From: Bolinopsis microptera
Taxonomy: Eukaryota > Ctenophora > Tentaculata > Lobata > Bolinopsidae
Direction: 5' to 3'
NCBI RefSeq assembly: GCF_026151205.1
Contig: NW_026971864.1
Span: 1 to 26,711 of the forward strand
DNA: 26,711 bases
Translations under genes and position numbers: made by a program
In this document: positions 1 to 10,256 of the stretch, piece by piece
Numbering within the stretch: the first letter of the stretch is position 1
Layout of the letters: every line of letters begins with the position of its first letter
The notes under the pieces: generated by a model
What the model was told of the DNA's origin: nothing
Databases searched by the model: none
Seen by the model: the letters and a program-made list of their open reading frames with translations, nothing else

Positions 1-12
1 CTTTCCCAAATT

Positions 13-104
13 ATTGGGGAAAAAATATCGCCGGTCTCAGCTTCAAACCATAAAGGTATGATATTCAATAGACGCCGCTCTGCAAACGTCACCTGAAAAG
101 GGAT
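13..104 (+). repeat. Direct repeat, copy 1 (partner 565-648)
   Basis: The segment beginning at the block aatatcgccggtctcagctt (24 onward) recurs at 576 onward with a few single-base changes and small indels, up to cgtcacct. The offset is about 552 bp. The copies could be fragments of a terminal repeat or a dispersed repeat; no coding content between them supports an LTR element. Confidence 0.75.
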
Positions 105-564
105 AAGTAGATAGAGCTCCTTATAATCCCTGACTACGACAGGGAGCTGAAGGCAGATCTGGGAGGGTCTGGGCACAATATTATATTGCTATTATATTAT
201 CATCTGCACACTTATACTTTAACTTAGCTTAAACTAATTACAACACTACAAATCCATTACATTTATTGAGGATATGAGTATGACGTAGTTATGTCGATAC
301 GTTATTCAACTATTTATTTCTATTAGAATCTGTCTTCACTAAGTCTATTTAGAGACAATCAGAAATTTGAATCATTTATCAAGACATTATACTTATACAT
401 CACAAAACCTCCGACTTGATTTACAACTTAAACTTCACAAACACTAATCATATAATCAAACTTACTCTGTCGGTTATCATACTATAATTCAGGCAAACAT
501 TAGCGTCCGTGAATTGATCTCTGCAGGAGCCCTTCATTACTAAAACTTGTGTCTTCATCTGCCG

Positions 565-648
565 TATTACTTGGGAATATCGCCGGTCTCAGCTTCAACA
601 TAATAAAGGTATGATATTTAATAGGACGCCGCTCTGCAAACGTCACCT
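565..648 (+). repeat. Direct repeat, copy 2 (partner 13-104)
   Basis: Second copy of the repeat starting near 24. It shares the blocks cgccggtctcagcttcaa and cgccgctctgcaaacgtcac. After the shared part the two copies diverge; copy 2 carries about 12 extra bases before a shared acctgaaa. Confidence 0.75.
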
Positions 649-1380
649 TATCAATTACCTGAAACAGATTTTAAGATAAGCAACTAAATAAAGATTCGTT
701 GAGATTCTGAGTTTCTGCCCTGACGGCTAACCAAATAAAATTTGGTCGGACAGACTCATCTCACATATTAGGAAAAGCAGCTGAGGTTTAAGATATTTAC
801 CTTCTTTCAGATTTCTTTTTTAGACTGAACTGAACTAAACTTTAAACGATAACCTCTGAATGATCTGAACAACTAACTTTAAGGACATCGATCCTAAGAA
901 ATGGCCGTTTTTAAAAGCTTTAAAAAATTTCAAAGGGTCTACACAATGTCAATAACGCGCGGCCGGCTGCGCTAGATATTGTAAAAGGCTTACGATTTTT
1001 TCCTTTATTCATCAGAAAGTCAATGTGGCAGACATAAATAGCTAAAACTCTGTCAAAGCTTCTAGATCAATCTTTCGATTACTGTTTAGGCGGGAACTAC
1101 GGAATTTGCAACGATTCAGTCAATTCTAACGATACTATTACACGATACAACGATATGTATTATAATGTGTAATCACAAATCGCGCGTTATCGCACTTTGG
1201 TATGAGAAATCAATAATAGTGTTAATTCTTCGGGATGGTACACTCTATTTCATCTTTTAAAGTTTTAAATTCTAGTGCAATGGTCATGGTTCTCGACAAT
1301 AAATTATAAGTCAGTTAAATATTGAATCTTTAATCTAAATATAATTCTAACCAGAGTATAGGAGGTGCTAATTTCAGGTC

Positions 1381-2150
1381 CGTCTAGATCTCTGATAGGA
1401 AAGTTAGTGGATCACTGGATCCGTCCCTGAAGTGAAACAAATGTTACTATCTTGCAAATGTTAACCATTTTATTTCGATTAGAATCGAATTTAACATACT
1501 TAAACTTGATAGTTTTGCCAGCCTATGTTAGACAGACTGAGAAAATTTCTATTTTCAAAACAAAGCTAACTGAATTTCTCTGGTCTTCTGACGTATGCTG
1601 GCCTGATTAGACGGCCCATCTTGGAATATTATTATATATATATTTTACTTTATGAATGTCATACTCTCTATATTTGCCCCTCGCACCTGCAGTAGAACGC
1701 GCCGTTTTTTCTCTTATGAAACAACCCCCGAAACAAGCGCGTCACGCAGTACGTGAGGTGGCTAGATTATAGATTGTTTTATTATAATATTATTTAATTA
1801 TGTTATTTTGTTGTTATGTCGTGTAAGTTTGTGGAGTAGTAGCAAGAAGGTATCGTATACATTTAAATTTATTCTCTTGATTATTTTATAATGATTTTAT
1901 GTAGGGTCGGCACCAATGTTATTATGGTCTTACCACCGTGTTTTGGTTCAGCCGAAATAAATTTTACCTTGAAGTTTTTACATATTGTTTCTCACTCCAG
2001 CTGAGTCTGGTAGTGTTGAGTATCATGAATATTTTTCTAGCTCTCTTTTTTTCCATGTTTTTGCTTCACAGGAGATATTGTGGTCTTTTTATTGAATATA
2101 ACTGTAATACATTGATGTAAAGTTTATTTGAATTTTGAAATAAAATATGA
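1381..2150 (+). mobile_element. Decayed 3' end of a LINE, same family as the minus-strand LINE at 11932-14958
   Basis: Bases 1530-1612 translate to a C-terminal peptide (RQTEKISIFKTKL...LWSSDVCWPD, then stop). It aligns residue for residue with the end of the LINE at 12358-14958 (RQSERISTFKANL...LWAADTVWPD). The 3' UTRs also match: a block around 1900-1950 containing ttggttcagccgaa is shared with the reverse complement of 12120-12170, and the tail gaattttgaaataaaa near 2132-2147 matches gaattttcaaataaaa at the other copy's 3' end. Upstream of 1530 the frame is broken by indels. The middle (about 1686-1760) holds CG-rich sequence absent from the other copy, probably a small later insertion. 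This is a severely 5'-truncated dead copy. Confidence 0.8.
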
Positions 2151-2898
2151 TGTAATAATGAGGTACGTGTAAAAATCAAGGGTATCCCTCGAGCCAGTTC
2201 AGCTTGTGTAATATAACAAAATAAATAGGGAAAAATAAGGGAGAGTACCTGGTGCCATGCTGTGTCAACAGAAGCGCTGAGGATAAATTCAGTGAGCATT
2301 AGTTGGAAAGGATTGTTCATCAGTTACTGTTGTGAGTTAGTGTTGTGGTGGACGAAAGGATATGCCGCTGATCAGGGATATAGGCCCTCCTCACGAACTC
2401 TCTGCTGTGTTGGCGCAACGAGTGAGACTTTTGGGGTGGTCAAAAGATGTGATGGTCCCGTCAAGTCTTGGCGAAACTCAACATACGGTCAGATAGGTAG
2501 AAAACAATGCCATTGGAAAACTCTATCCAATGCAATAGTCACATTATAGTCATTTCTAGAAAAAAATAAACCTGGTAATGTTGTTTAATGTGAGAGAATA
2601 AGATAAAGAGTCGACCAATTTTTTCAGTGTAAATATTGTCAAACAGCGGGCTCCAAAATCGTCCTAGGGGGAAAGAGCCCTGAATATCAGCTATCTGCCT
2701 TAGTACCTTGGCTCTAAAGTCTAAATATGCAGCGATGACGACATAAAAAGTCGCTGTATCATGCAAATCTTGCTTTGTCAGAACTAAAAGAAGGTTAGGA
2801 GCAAAGTAAATATCAGACTTAAGATATGAAAGCACAGAAAGACTGAGTCAAATGTACAATTGTAGCTGCTGTCAGCTATTCTGCATCAAATAAAATAT
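2151..2898. other. Non-coding stretch
   Basis: Frames of about 95-98 codons occur on both strands, but none has a motif I can support. A minus-strand phrase near 2700-2800 (AAYLDFRAKVL) faintly resembles the LDPRFK region of hAT transposases, which is too weak to call. Confidence 0.45.
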
Positions 2899-2901
2899 TA
2901 A

Positions 2902-3455
2902 GGGGCCATCTACTTAGGGACGTCCAGCAAAAAGGGAGGGGGAGGTGGTTTTGGAATTTCGGACAATTCCGGACAGTGATAGGGAGTGGTTTCTGAAAAT
3001 CCGGGACGTCCGGAAATTTTGGCAGAATTAACGAAAAAGTCGCATTTATTTCAACTCTTTGACACTAATTACTCAGTAAGTTTAGATCCCTGTATTTTGA
3101 ACGAGAAGTCGTTTCCCAGAGCAGCTCATGAGAGCGAGACACAACTCGCATATTCTGCTACTGCCTTAAAACTTATTCCATTGGATGGCTACCTACTTAA
3201 GTACCTTAATGTAACTGTGCTAAACTTGTTCGACACTAAATGTATTATTGTCTATTCTAAGTGACTACACATTTTATTAACAATGAATTTGAGTTGGTTT
3301 TATTTGTACTCTTTAAAGTAGCTGGAAATCGGACGTCCGGGGGAGGGGGTTTGAAAATTCGGACACACCCGGACAGGGGGAGGGGGGGAGGGGGTGCTCC
3401 CCGGGGGTGGTCTGAAAATCTGCAATTTTGACGGACGTCCCAAGTAGATGGCCCC
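2902..3455. mobile_element. PIF/Harbinger-like MITE with TAA target duplication
   Basis: The ends are inverted repeats. The left end reads ggggccatctacttagggac; the reverse complement of the right end reads ggggccatctacttgggacg. Both run on into gtcc and caaaa-type sequence, giving about 30 bp of near-identical terminal repeat. TAA flanks both sides (2899-2901 and 3456-3458), matching the 3-bp TWA target duplication known for PIF/Harbinger elements. The inside has several ggacgtcc-type palindromes and G-rich blocks (for example 3379-3397) and no transposase frame, so it would be a non-autonomous element. A similar left terminus occurs alone at 25651. Confidence 0.75.
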
Positions 3456-3458
3456 TAA

Positions 3459-3755
3459 AGTCTAAACAAAAGTTCTCAAAACGTACACAACGAGAGAGTG
3501 TTGACCTACATGTCAATGAAACAGACTGTTTCAATGTTTGAGACAACACGTGTGTTTGCGCGCAATTCTGGAATAATCCGAGAGATGAACTGTAGCGAGT
3601 GTAACTTTAGTGTGCAGATGAGTGTGTACTTCGATGTATACTATTTCTGCACGTACAGGATCCTTTGTAAGGGGTCATTCACATATTTAGTTATCACTCG
3701 CTAAGGAAAAAGGGGTGGGGGAATAGGACATGGTTTATAATACACGCTTAACATG
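3459..3755. other. Short non-coding stretch
   Basis: No gene seen. It contains a small perfect hairpin, tgaaaca-gac-tgtttca, near 3517-3533. Confidence 0.4.
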
Positions 3756-4153
3756 TTACTGTTTGCTAACCAATACAGCAATACTGGGGTAGGTTCACTG
3801 ATAGTGTTTCTCAGAGATATAGATGGCTGTAAATTATGCTAATAAATATATAAAAATAAATATGGTCAATGTTAAACAATGAGATGATTTAAGAGAAGCA
3901 AATATTAGTGGACTGAAATTATAATCTGATAAAGTGCAGCTGTGAACTCAAAAGTATAAAACAAACTCACCAATTCGGAATCGAACAGTTTAAAATGGCA
4001 ACACAATAAGACAGAGTAATTGGTAAAATGTTAAACAATAAGCTGTTTTAAGACAAGAAAAATATTAGTCGACTGAAAATTATGATCTGATAAAGTGCAA
4101 TGTGAACTCAAATGTATAAAACAAACTCATAACGGATCGAACAGTTAAGGGAA

Positions 4154-4176
4154 GGGGGGGGGGGGGGGGGGGGGGG
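4154..4176 (+). repeat. Poly(G) run, 23 G
   Basis: An uninterrupted run of 23 G sits just left of the inverted-repeat element at 4189-4520. It is inside the extra DNA that splits a 159-bp repeat unit. Runs this long can form quadruplex structures and are prone to length error in sequencing. Confidence 0.9.
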
Positions 4177-4188
4177 TGTTCACCCTAC

Positions 4189-4520
4189 TTTTTTTTGTAA
4201 AACTTGGTTTCGAGATGAATTATATGAATTTTCATCAAGATTGGGCAAAAAATGACTGAGTTATGAGCCAAAAACCATATGACCATATTTGGGCATACGC
4301 TCAGGCCAGGGGACCACTAGCTACAAGAAGAGCACATAAAATCTGGGTTTTGGGCATGTCCAGGGTATTTGGCTAAATTGGGCCTAATTTGAACCAAATA
4401 TGGGCGTGGCTGCCCCGCGGGCACCGTTTGGCGGTTGGGGTCGGGGACCCCCTCAAAAGTTCGGTCACCGGTCCTAGTTTGTTGGTCAACTGCTATCTCG
4501 AAACCAAGTTTCACAAAAAA
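4189..4520. mobile_element. MITE-like element with about 26-bp terminal inverted repeats
   Basis: The left end (4189-4216) reads ttttttgtaaaacttggttt then cgagat. The reverse complement of 4495-4520 reads ttttttgtgaaacttggttt then cgagat, one mismatch. The 332-bp body has no transposase and a GC-rich centre. The element plus the preceding poly(G) segment interrupts a 159-bp tandem unit: the same flank, acacaataagacag, follows directly in the intact unit at 4000 and after the insert at 4525. This gives a clear empty-site comparison. The superfamily is unknown; no clean target duplication was identified. Confidence 0.75.
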
Positions 4521-4904
4521 TGGAACACAATAAGACAGAATAATTGATCAAATGTTAAACAATAAGCTTCACTTATAGTGTTTCTCAGAGATGGCTGTAA
4601 ATTATGCTAATAAATGTCCACTTTTTGGACTGGAAACATGATTGTAGGGAATAAATCAATAATACTGTTTGGTAACCAATATTGGGGTATGTTCACTTAT
4701 AGTGTTCCTCAGAGAAGGCTGTAAATTATTCTAATAAATATCCACTATTTGGACTGGAAATAATTTAGGGAGTTAATCAATAAAATACTGTTTGCTAATC
4801 AATATTGGGGTAGGTTCGCTTATATAAGTGTTTCTCAACAAAACACTTGTCCAAAATACAATTAAAATTAGAGAAAATTTACACCTTGACAACATTTAAC
4901 AAAT

Positions 4905-7900
4905 GTACTATTGCAAATGACAAAAGTGTAATAAGGTAACTGGTAACAAGTCTGCTGGTTATTCAAAATTTAACATTAAAATATGTCCCGGCCCTTTGAA
5001 TCATCCGCCGAATGATCAACTGAATGATTGCAACAGATAAAGAAACAAGCAAAATTTGTTAAATGGAGTGCATGATCAAAGAAGGTATATTAGCTCCCTA
5101 CAAAAATCTAATCCAATGAGAAAATAAATCTAAAGTCCAATTGCAAATGAAAAAAGTGTAGCAAGGTAACTGCAGGTAACAAGTCTGCTGGTTATTGAGA
5201 ATTTAACATTAAAATATGTCCCGGCCCTCCGCCCTTTGAATCATCCGCCGAATGATCAACTGAATGATTGAAACAAACAAAGGAACAAGCAAAATTTGTT
5301 AAATGGAGTGCATGATCAAAGAAGGTATATTAGCTCCCTACAAAAATCTAATCCAATGAGAAAATAAATCTAAAGTCCAATTGCAAATGACAAAAGTGTA
5401 TCAAGGTAACTGGTAACAAGTCTGCTGGTTATTAATGAGAATTTAACATTAAAATATGTCCCGGCCCTTTGAATCATCCGCCGAATGATCAACTGATTGA
5501 TTGCAACAAACAAAGGAACAAGCAAAATTTGTTAAATGGAGTGCATGATCAAAGAAGGTATATTAGCTCCCTACAAAAATCTAATCCAATGAGAAAATAA
5601 ATCTAAAGTCCAATTGCAAATGACAAAAGTGTATCAAGGTAACTGGTAACAAGTCTGCTGGTTATTGAGAATTTAACATTATAATATGTCCCGGCCCTTT
5701 GAATCATCCGCCGAATGATCAACTGAATGATTGCAACAAACAAAGGAACAAGCAAAATTTGTTAAATGGAGTGCATGATCAAAGAAGGTATATTAGCTCC
5801 CTACAAAAATCTAATCCAATAAGAAATAAATCTTAAGTCCAATTGCAAATGACAAAAGTGTAGCAAGGTAACTGGTAACAAGTCTGCTGGTTATTGAGAA
5901 TTTAACATTAAAATATGTCCCGGCCCTTTGGATCATCCGCCGAATGATCAACCGAATGATTGCAACAGACAAAGAAACAAGCAAAATTTGTTAAATTGAG
6001 TGCATGATCAAAGAAGGTATATTAGCTCCCTACAAAAATCTAATCCAATGAGAAAATTAATCTAAAGTCCAATTGCAAACGACAAAAGAGTAGCACTAGC
6101 AAGGTAACTGGTAACAAGTCTGCTGGTTATTGAGAATTTAACATTAAAATATGTCCCGGCCCTTTGGAGCATCTGCCGAATGATCAACCGAATGATTGCA
6201 ACAAACAAAGGAACAAGCAAAATTTGTTAAATGGAGTGCATGATCAAAGAAGGTATATTAGCTCTCTACAAAAATCTAATCCAATGAGAAAATAAATCTA
6301 AAGTCCAATTGCAAACGACAAAAGTGTAGCACTAGCAAGGTAACTGGTAACAAGTCTGCTGGTTATTGAGAATTTAACATTAAAATATGTCCCGGCCCTT
6401 TGGAGCATCCGCCGAATGATCAACCGAATGATTGCAACAGACAAAGAAACAAGCAAAATTTGTTAAATGGAGTGCATGATCAAAGAAGGTATATTAGCTC
6501 CCTACAAAAATCTAATCCAATGAGAAAATAAATCTTAAGTCCAATTGCAAATGACAAAAGTGTAGCAAGGTAACTGGTAACAAGTCTGCTGGTTATTGAG
6601 AATTTAACATTAAAATATGTCCCGGCCCTTTGAATCATCCGCCGAATGATCAACCGAATGATTGCAACAGACAAAGAAACAAGCAAAATTTGTTAAATGG
6701 AGTGCATGATCAAAGAAGGTATATTAGCTCCCTACAAAAATCTAATCCAATGAGAAAATAAATCTAAAGTCCAATTGCAAACGACAAAAGAGTAGCACTA
6801 GCAAGGTAACTGGTAACAAGTCTGCTGGTTATTGAGAATTTAACATTAAAATATGTCCCGGCCCTTTGGAGCATCCGCCGAATGATCAACCGAATGATTG
6901 CAACAAACAAAGGAACAAGCAAAATTTGTTAAATGGAGTGCATGATCAAAGAAGGTATATTAGCTCTCTACAAAAATCTAATCCAATGAGAAAATTAATC
7001 TAAAGTCCAATTGCAAACGACAAAAGTGTAGCACTAGCAAGGTAACTGGTAACAAGTCTGCTGGTTATTGAGAATTTAACATTAAAATATGTCCCGGCCC
7101 TTTGGAGCATCCGCCGAATGATCAACCGAATGATTGCAACAGACAAAGAAACAAGCAAAATTTGTTAAATGGAGTGCATGATCAAAGAAGGTATATTAGC
7201 TCCCTACAAAAATCTAATCCAATGAGAAAATAAATCTTAAGTCCAATTGCAAATGACAAAAGTGTAGCAAGGTAACTGGTAACAAGTCTGCTGGTTATTG
7301 AGAATTTAACATTAAAATATGTCCCGGCCCTTTGAATCATCCGCCGAATGATCAACCGAATGATTGCAACAGACAAAGAAACAAGCAAAATTTGTTAAAT
7401 GGAGTGCATGATCAAAGAAGGTATATTAGCTCCCTACAAAAATCTAATCCAATGAGAAAATAAATCTAAAGTCCAATTGCAAACGACAAAAGAGTAGCAC
7501 TAGCAAGGTAACTGGTAACAAGTCTGCTGGTTATTGAGAATTTAACATTAAAATATGTCCCGGCCCTTTGGAGCATCCGCCGAATGATCAACCGAATGAT
7601 TGCAACAAACAAAGGAACAAGCAAAATTTGTTAAATGGAGTGCATGATCAAAGAAGGTATATTAGCTCTCTACAAAAATCTAATCCAATGAGAAAATAAA
7701 TCTAAAGTCCAATTGCAAACGACAAAAGTGTAGCACTAGCAAGGTAACTGGTAACAAGTCTGCTGGTTATTGAGAATTTAACATTAAAATATGTCCCGGC
7801 CCTTTGGAGCATCCGCCGAATGATCAACCGAATGATTGCAACAGACAAAGAAACAAGCAAAATTTGTTAAATGGAGTGCATGATCAAAGAAGGTATATTA

Positions 7901-8450
7901 GCTCCCTACAAAAATCTAATCCAATGAGAAAATAAATCTTAAGTCCAATTGCAAATGACAAAAGTGTAGCAAGGTAACTGGTAACAAGTCTGCTGGTTAT
8001 TGAGAATTTAACATTAAAATATGTCCCGGCCCTTTGAATCATCCGCCGAATGATCAACCGAATGATTGCAACAGACAAAGAAACAAGCAAAATTTGTTAA
8101 ATGGAGTGCATGATCAAAGAAGGTATATTAGCTCCCTACAAAAATCTAATCCAATGAGAAAATAAATCTAAAGTCCAATTGCAAATGAAAAAAGTGTAGC
8201 AAGGTAACTGCAGATAACAAGTCTGCTGGTTATTGAGAATTTAACATTAAAATATGTCCCGGCCCTCCGCCCTTTGAATCATCCGCCGAATGATCAACTG
8301 AATGATTGAAACAAACAAAGGAACAAGCAAAATTTGTTAAATGGAGTGCATGATCAAAGAAGGTATATTAGCTCCCTACAAAAATCTAATCCAATGAGAA
8401 AATAAATCTAAAGTCCAATTGCAAATGACAAAAGTGTAGCAAAGTCTGCT
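4905..8450 (+). repeat. Satellite array, monomer about 229-240 bp
   Basis: A fixed landmark (gaaggtatattagct) occurs at 5081, 5321, 5554, 5784, 6013, 6249, 6485, 6715, 6951, 7187, 7417, 7653, 7889, 8119 and 8359. Spacings are 240, 233, 230, 229, then (236, 236, 230) three times, then 240. The array thus has 14 landmark-to-landmark monomers plus partial ones at the edges. Each monomer contains gaatcatccgccgaatgatc, with a short inverted arm (atcat/atgat), and tatgtcccggccc. Identical 68-codon minus-strand frames at 6480, 7182 and 7884 are by-products of the repeat, lack an ATG, and are not genes. Confidence 0.95.
5784..8118 (+). repeat. 702-bp higher-order repeat (three-monomer unit), about 3.3 copies
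   Basis: Within the satellite, monomers follow a c-a-b-c-a-b-c-a-b-c order. Types a and b (236 bp) carry an extra cactag in gtagcactagcaagg; b also has agctctctac where the others have agctccctac. Type c (230 bp) lacks the extra bases and has aaatcttaagtcc. The 702-bp period is exact from 6013 to 8119. Neighbouring monomers differ at many sites, while monomers 702 bp apart appear nearly identical by eye. This is the signature of higher-order repeat homogenisation, as in primate alpha satellite. Confidence 0.9.
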
Positions 8451-8825
8451 GATTACTGACAATTCAACAGAAACCTTTAAACCTAGAGGGGATATTAAAA
8501 ACATATAAGTGATACGCAAGGATTTAATTAGCAGGAGCTTCCAAAATATTTGTGTTAATCGTCTTCAGCTGACCTTCAGCTGACCTTCAAACACCTTTAA
8601 AGTTGTCTCCCTTTGAATCATCCGCCGAATGATCTGATCAGCTGCCGAATGATGGCAACGAACAAAGAATCAGGAAACAGTAAAATGAAATGATTGAACA
8701 AAGAGATTAAATTAATTCCCTCCAAAAACTCTTATCCAACGAGAAAATATTGCACTGATTATATATGTGCAAATGCAATGCACGAGTCTAACAGTTGCAG
8801 TAACTAGACATGACTAACACGTCGC
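8451..8825 (+). repeat. Diverged edge of the satellite array
   Basis: After 8450 the regular monomer breaks off. A diverged monomer is recognisable around 8600-8760: ccctttgaatcatccgccga, then a cgaatgat and caacgaacaaagaa series, then aaactcttatccaacgagaa. A short direct repeat, cttcagctgac, occurs twice near 8562-8585. Confidence 0.65.
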
Positions 8826-8853
8826 GCGCGGCATCAGAAATATAGGAGGAAAT

Positions 8854-9044
8854 CTGGCACCACGATTTGTTTGCTCTAACCAGAGCCCTCTCGCTTGCAG
8901 TAACAAGCGCGTCACGCAGTACGCGTAGGCACATGGCTATGTGAAACGATTTGTGGTGCCAGTTTGTGGCTGTCTATAGAGCCCTCTTTTGCCGCCTACG
9001 GCGGTCGCGCGCTACTGCAAGCGAGAGGGCTCTGGTTAGAGCAA
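8854..9044. mobile_element. Foldback element with perfect 32-bp inverted arms
   Basis: Bases 8871-8902 and 9013-9044 are exact reverse complements over 32 bp (core gagccctctcgcttgcag). A second pair is partly nested: ctggcaccac near 8854 and gtggtgccag near 8953. The loop contains a third hairpin, ccgcctacggcgg, near 8993. There is no coding capacity, so it is a MITE or foldback element. The 22 bases at 8902-8923 are identical to 1732-1753 inside the LINE remnant, so the family is dispersed. Confidence 0.75.
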
Positions 9045-9045
9045 C

Positions 9046-9213
9046 ATTGTAATGGCAATAAAATTTAAATTTTGTTTTACTTAAAAATTTTGTTTTACTT
9101 ATTACTGGATGTAACAAGTTTATTATCGGATGTCTACTTATATTTATTATGATATCATTATTCATTGTAATGGCAATAAAATTTAAATTTTGTTTTACTT
9201 AAATTTTGTTTTA
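9046..9213 (+). repeat. Direct repeats with attttgttttactt units
   Basis: The block cattgtaatggcaataaaat followed by ttaaattttgttttactta occurs near 9045 and again near 9164. Each is followed by a further attttgttttactta. Similar units (aaattttgttttact twice) occur at about 17630-17670. The sequence adjoins the right arm of the foldback element and may be part of it or its insertion target. Confidence 0.7.
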
Positions 9214-10012
9214 CTTAATCCGTTACATTGTTGTAAAAATTATGATGCTGATGTTATATTGAACATGATTGTCGAAAGATTGATTTGTTATTATATTATT
9301 TGATTTGTTATATTATATTATATATGAAATGGACGATGGAAGTTATGATGAATTACATTTATACCTACCACGGATTTCACGACTACCATTTTTAAAAATC
9401 AAATAATGCTTCTTGCAACCACAGTAAATTTTTTACTTTACTTTATTTTACTTTTAGAAGGAGGCTGTGACCAAATAAAAAACAATGGACTACTTTTTTA
9501 AAAGTGTGTTCATATTTTTTTAATCAACAGCTGTGTTTTCAGTTAAACAACAAATTTTATGCTAGCTGTGCTGTATTGTTGGCAGCATTTTGCAACTTTA
9601 TGAGTGCCTTCTTTATATTATGCAACTTTAAGCAAGGCTAATCTGCGAAGTTAAAATGATAGTTTGCGCGGCGCGTCAATGCGGCAAAGTCCTCCAAGAT
9701 TCTGCAAAATTAAGTAAATAAAATTTATGACATCACATTATCACACATGTTTACAAAATATCATCGCATTATGTGAAAATATATAATAAATATTTCCCAC
9801 CAACATTAATTAATCATTGTTACTAGTCATAATTGAGTGCGCGGCTCAATAACGCACCACGCTACAAGACTTTTGGATATTCTTTATTTTAGTTAAACTT
9901 CTACTACATCTATGCTTGAAACAAGATTAAGACCGGATCTTCCAGTTCGAAACATCCCCAGTAACATCCCCAGTAATATAATTTTGTCATACGTTGTTGG
10001 TTGTATGACCCG

Positions 10013-10031
10013 CCGCGCACGAAGTGCGCGG
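10013..10031. repeat. Perfect hairpin, 8-bp stem
   Basis: ccgcgcac-gaa-gtgcgcgg has a perfect 8-bp stem and a 3-nt loop. Similar CG-rich short palindromes occur elsewhere in the window (16288 region). Confidence 0.7.
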
Positions 10032-10256
10032 CTCCCCTGTATCGTCGTCACCATAGTGAAACGACCGTGGGGGTCGCAACGTGATACAAATATGATTGAT
10101 ATGCAAAACTTATCCCTATTGGTCTTTTTTGTAAAAATGTCGAATATAATTAATTTAAAACATTGGCACATCATTAATATTGGTATGTGGAACTTTTAGC
10201 CTTATAAACTACTAAAACGCGCGCCGATGGTCTAATAATTGGAACAAATATTTTAC

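Larger units (their letters stand above)
1..1380. other. Non-coding AT-rich stretch
   Basis: No long reading frame or recognisable domain was seen on either strand. The stretch contains the two copies of a direct repeat listed separately, and isolated CG-rich spots (around 955-970 and 1185-1195) in otherwise AT-rich DNA. Its left part may belong to a dispersed repeat cut by the window edge. Confidence 0.5.
3756..4860 (+). repeat. Interspersed 124-bp and 159-bp repeat units
   Basis: Two repeat types alternate. One, marked by cacttatagtgtttctcag and a downstream ggctgtaaattatgctaata, starts near 3796, 4570, 4694 and 4818; the last three are spaced exactly 124 bp. The other, marked by gttaaacaat, starts at 3871, 4030 and 4554. 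The first interval is 159 bp and the second 524 bp, because a foreign segment sits in that unit. The block directly precedes the larger satellite and looks like an older, more diverged tandem domain. No coding content. Confidence 0.8.

Noticed and set aside
2262-2549. 95-codon + strand frame
   Set aside because: No motif, no splice context, and codon content like the surrounding non-coding DNA.
2539-2835. Possible hAT transposase fragment on the minus strand
   Set aside because: Only one phrase (AAYLDFRAKVL) is faintly similar; there are no other hAT motifs or ends.
6480-8090. Three identical 68-codon minus-strand frames at 702-bp spacing
   Set aside because: They are copies of satellite monomers, begin at TTG rather than ATG, and have no domain. 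They repeat because the DNA repeats.
4905-8450. Regularly spaced repeats as a possible CRISPR array
   Set aside because: Spacing is about 235 bp with whole monomers conserved, and there are no short repeats with unique spacers. The genome is eukaryotic.
9893-10199. Overlapping frames of 93 and 95 codons on opposite strands
   Set aside because: Neither has a domain, and they overlap CG-rich hairpin sequence that fortuitously lacks stops.
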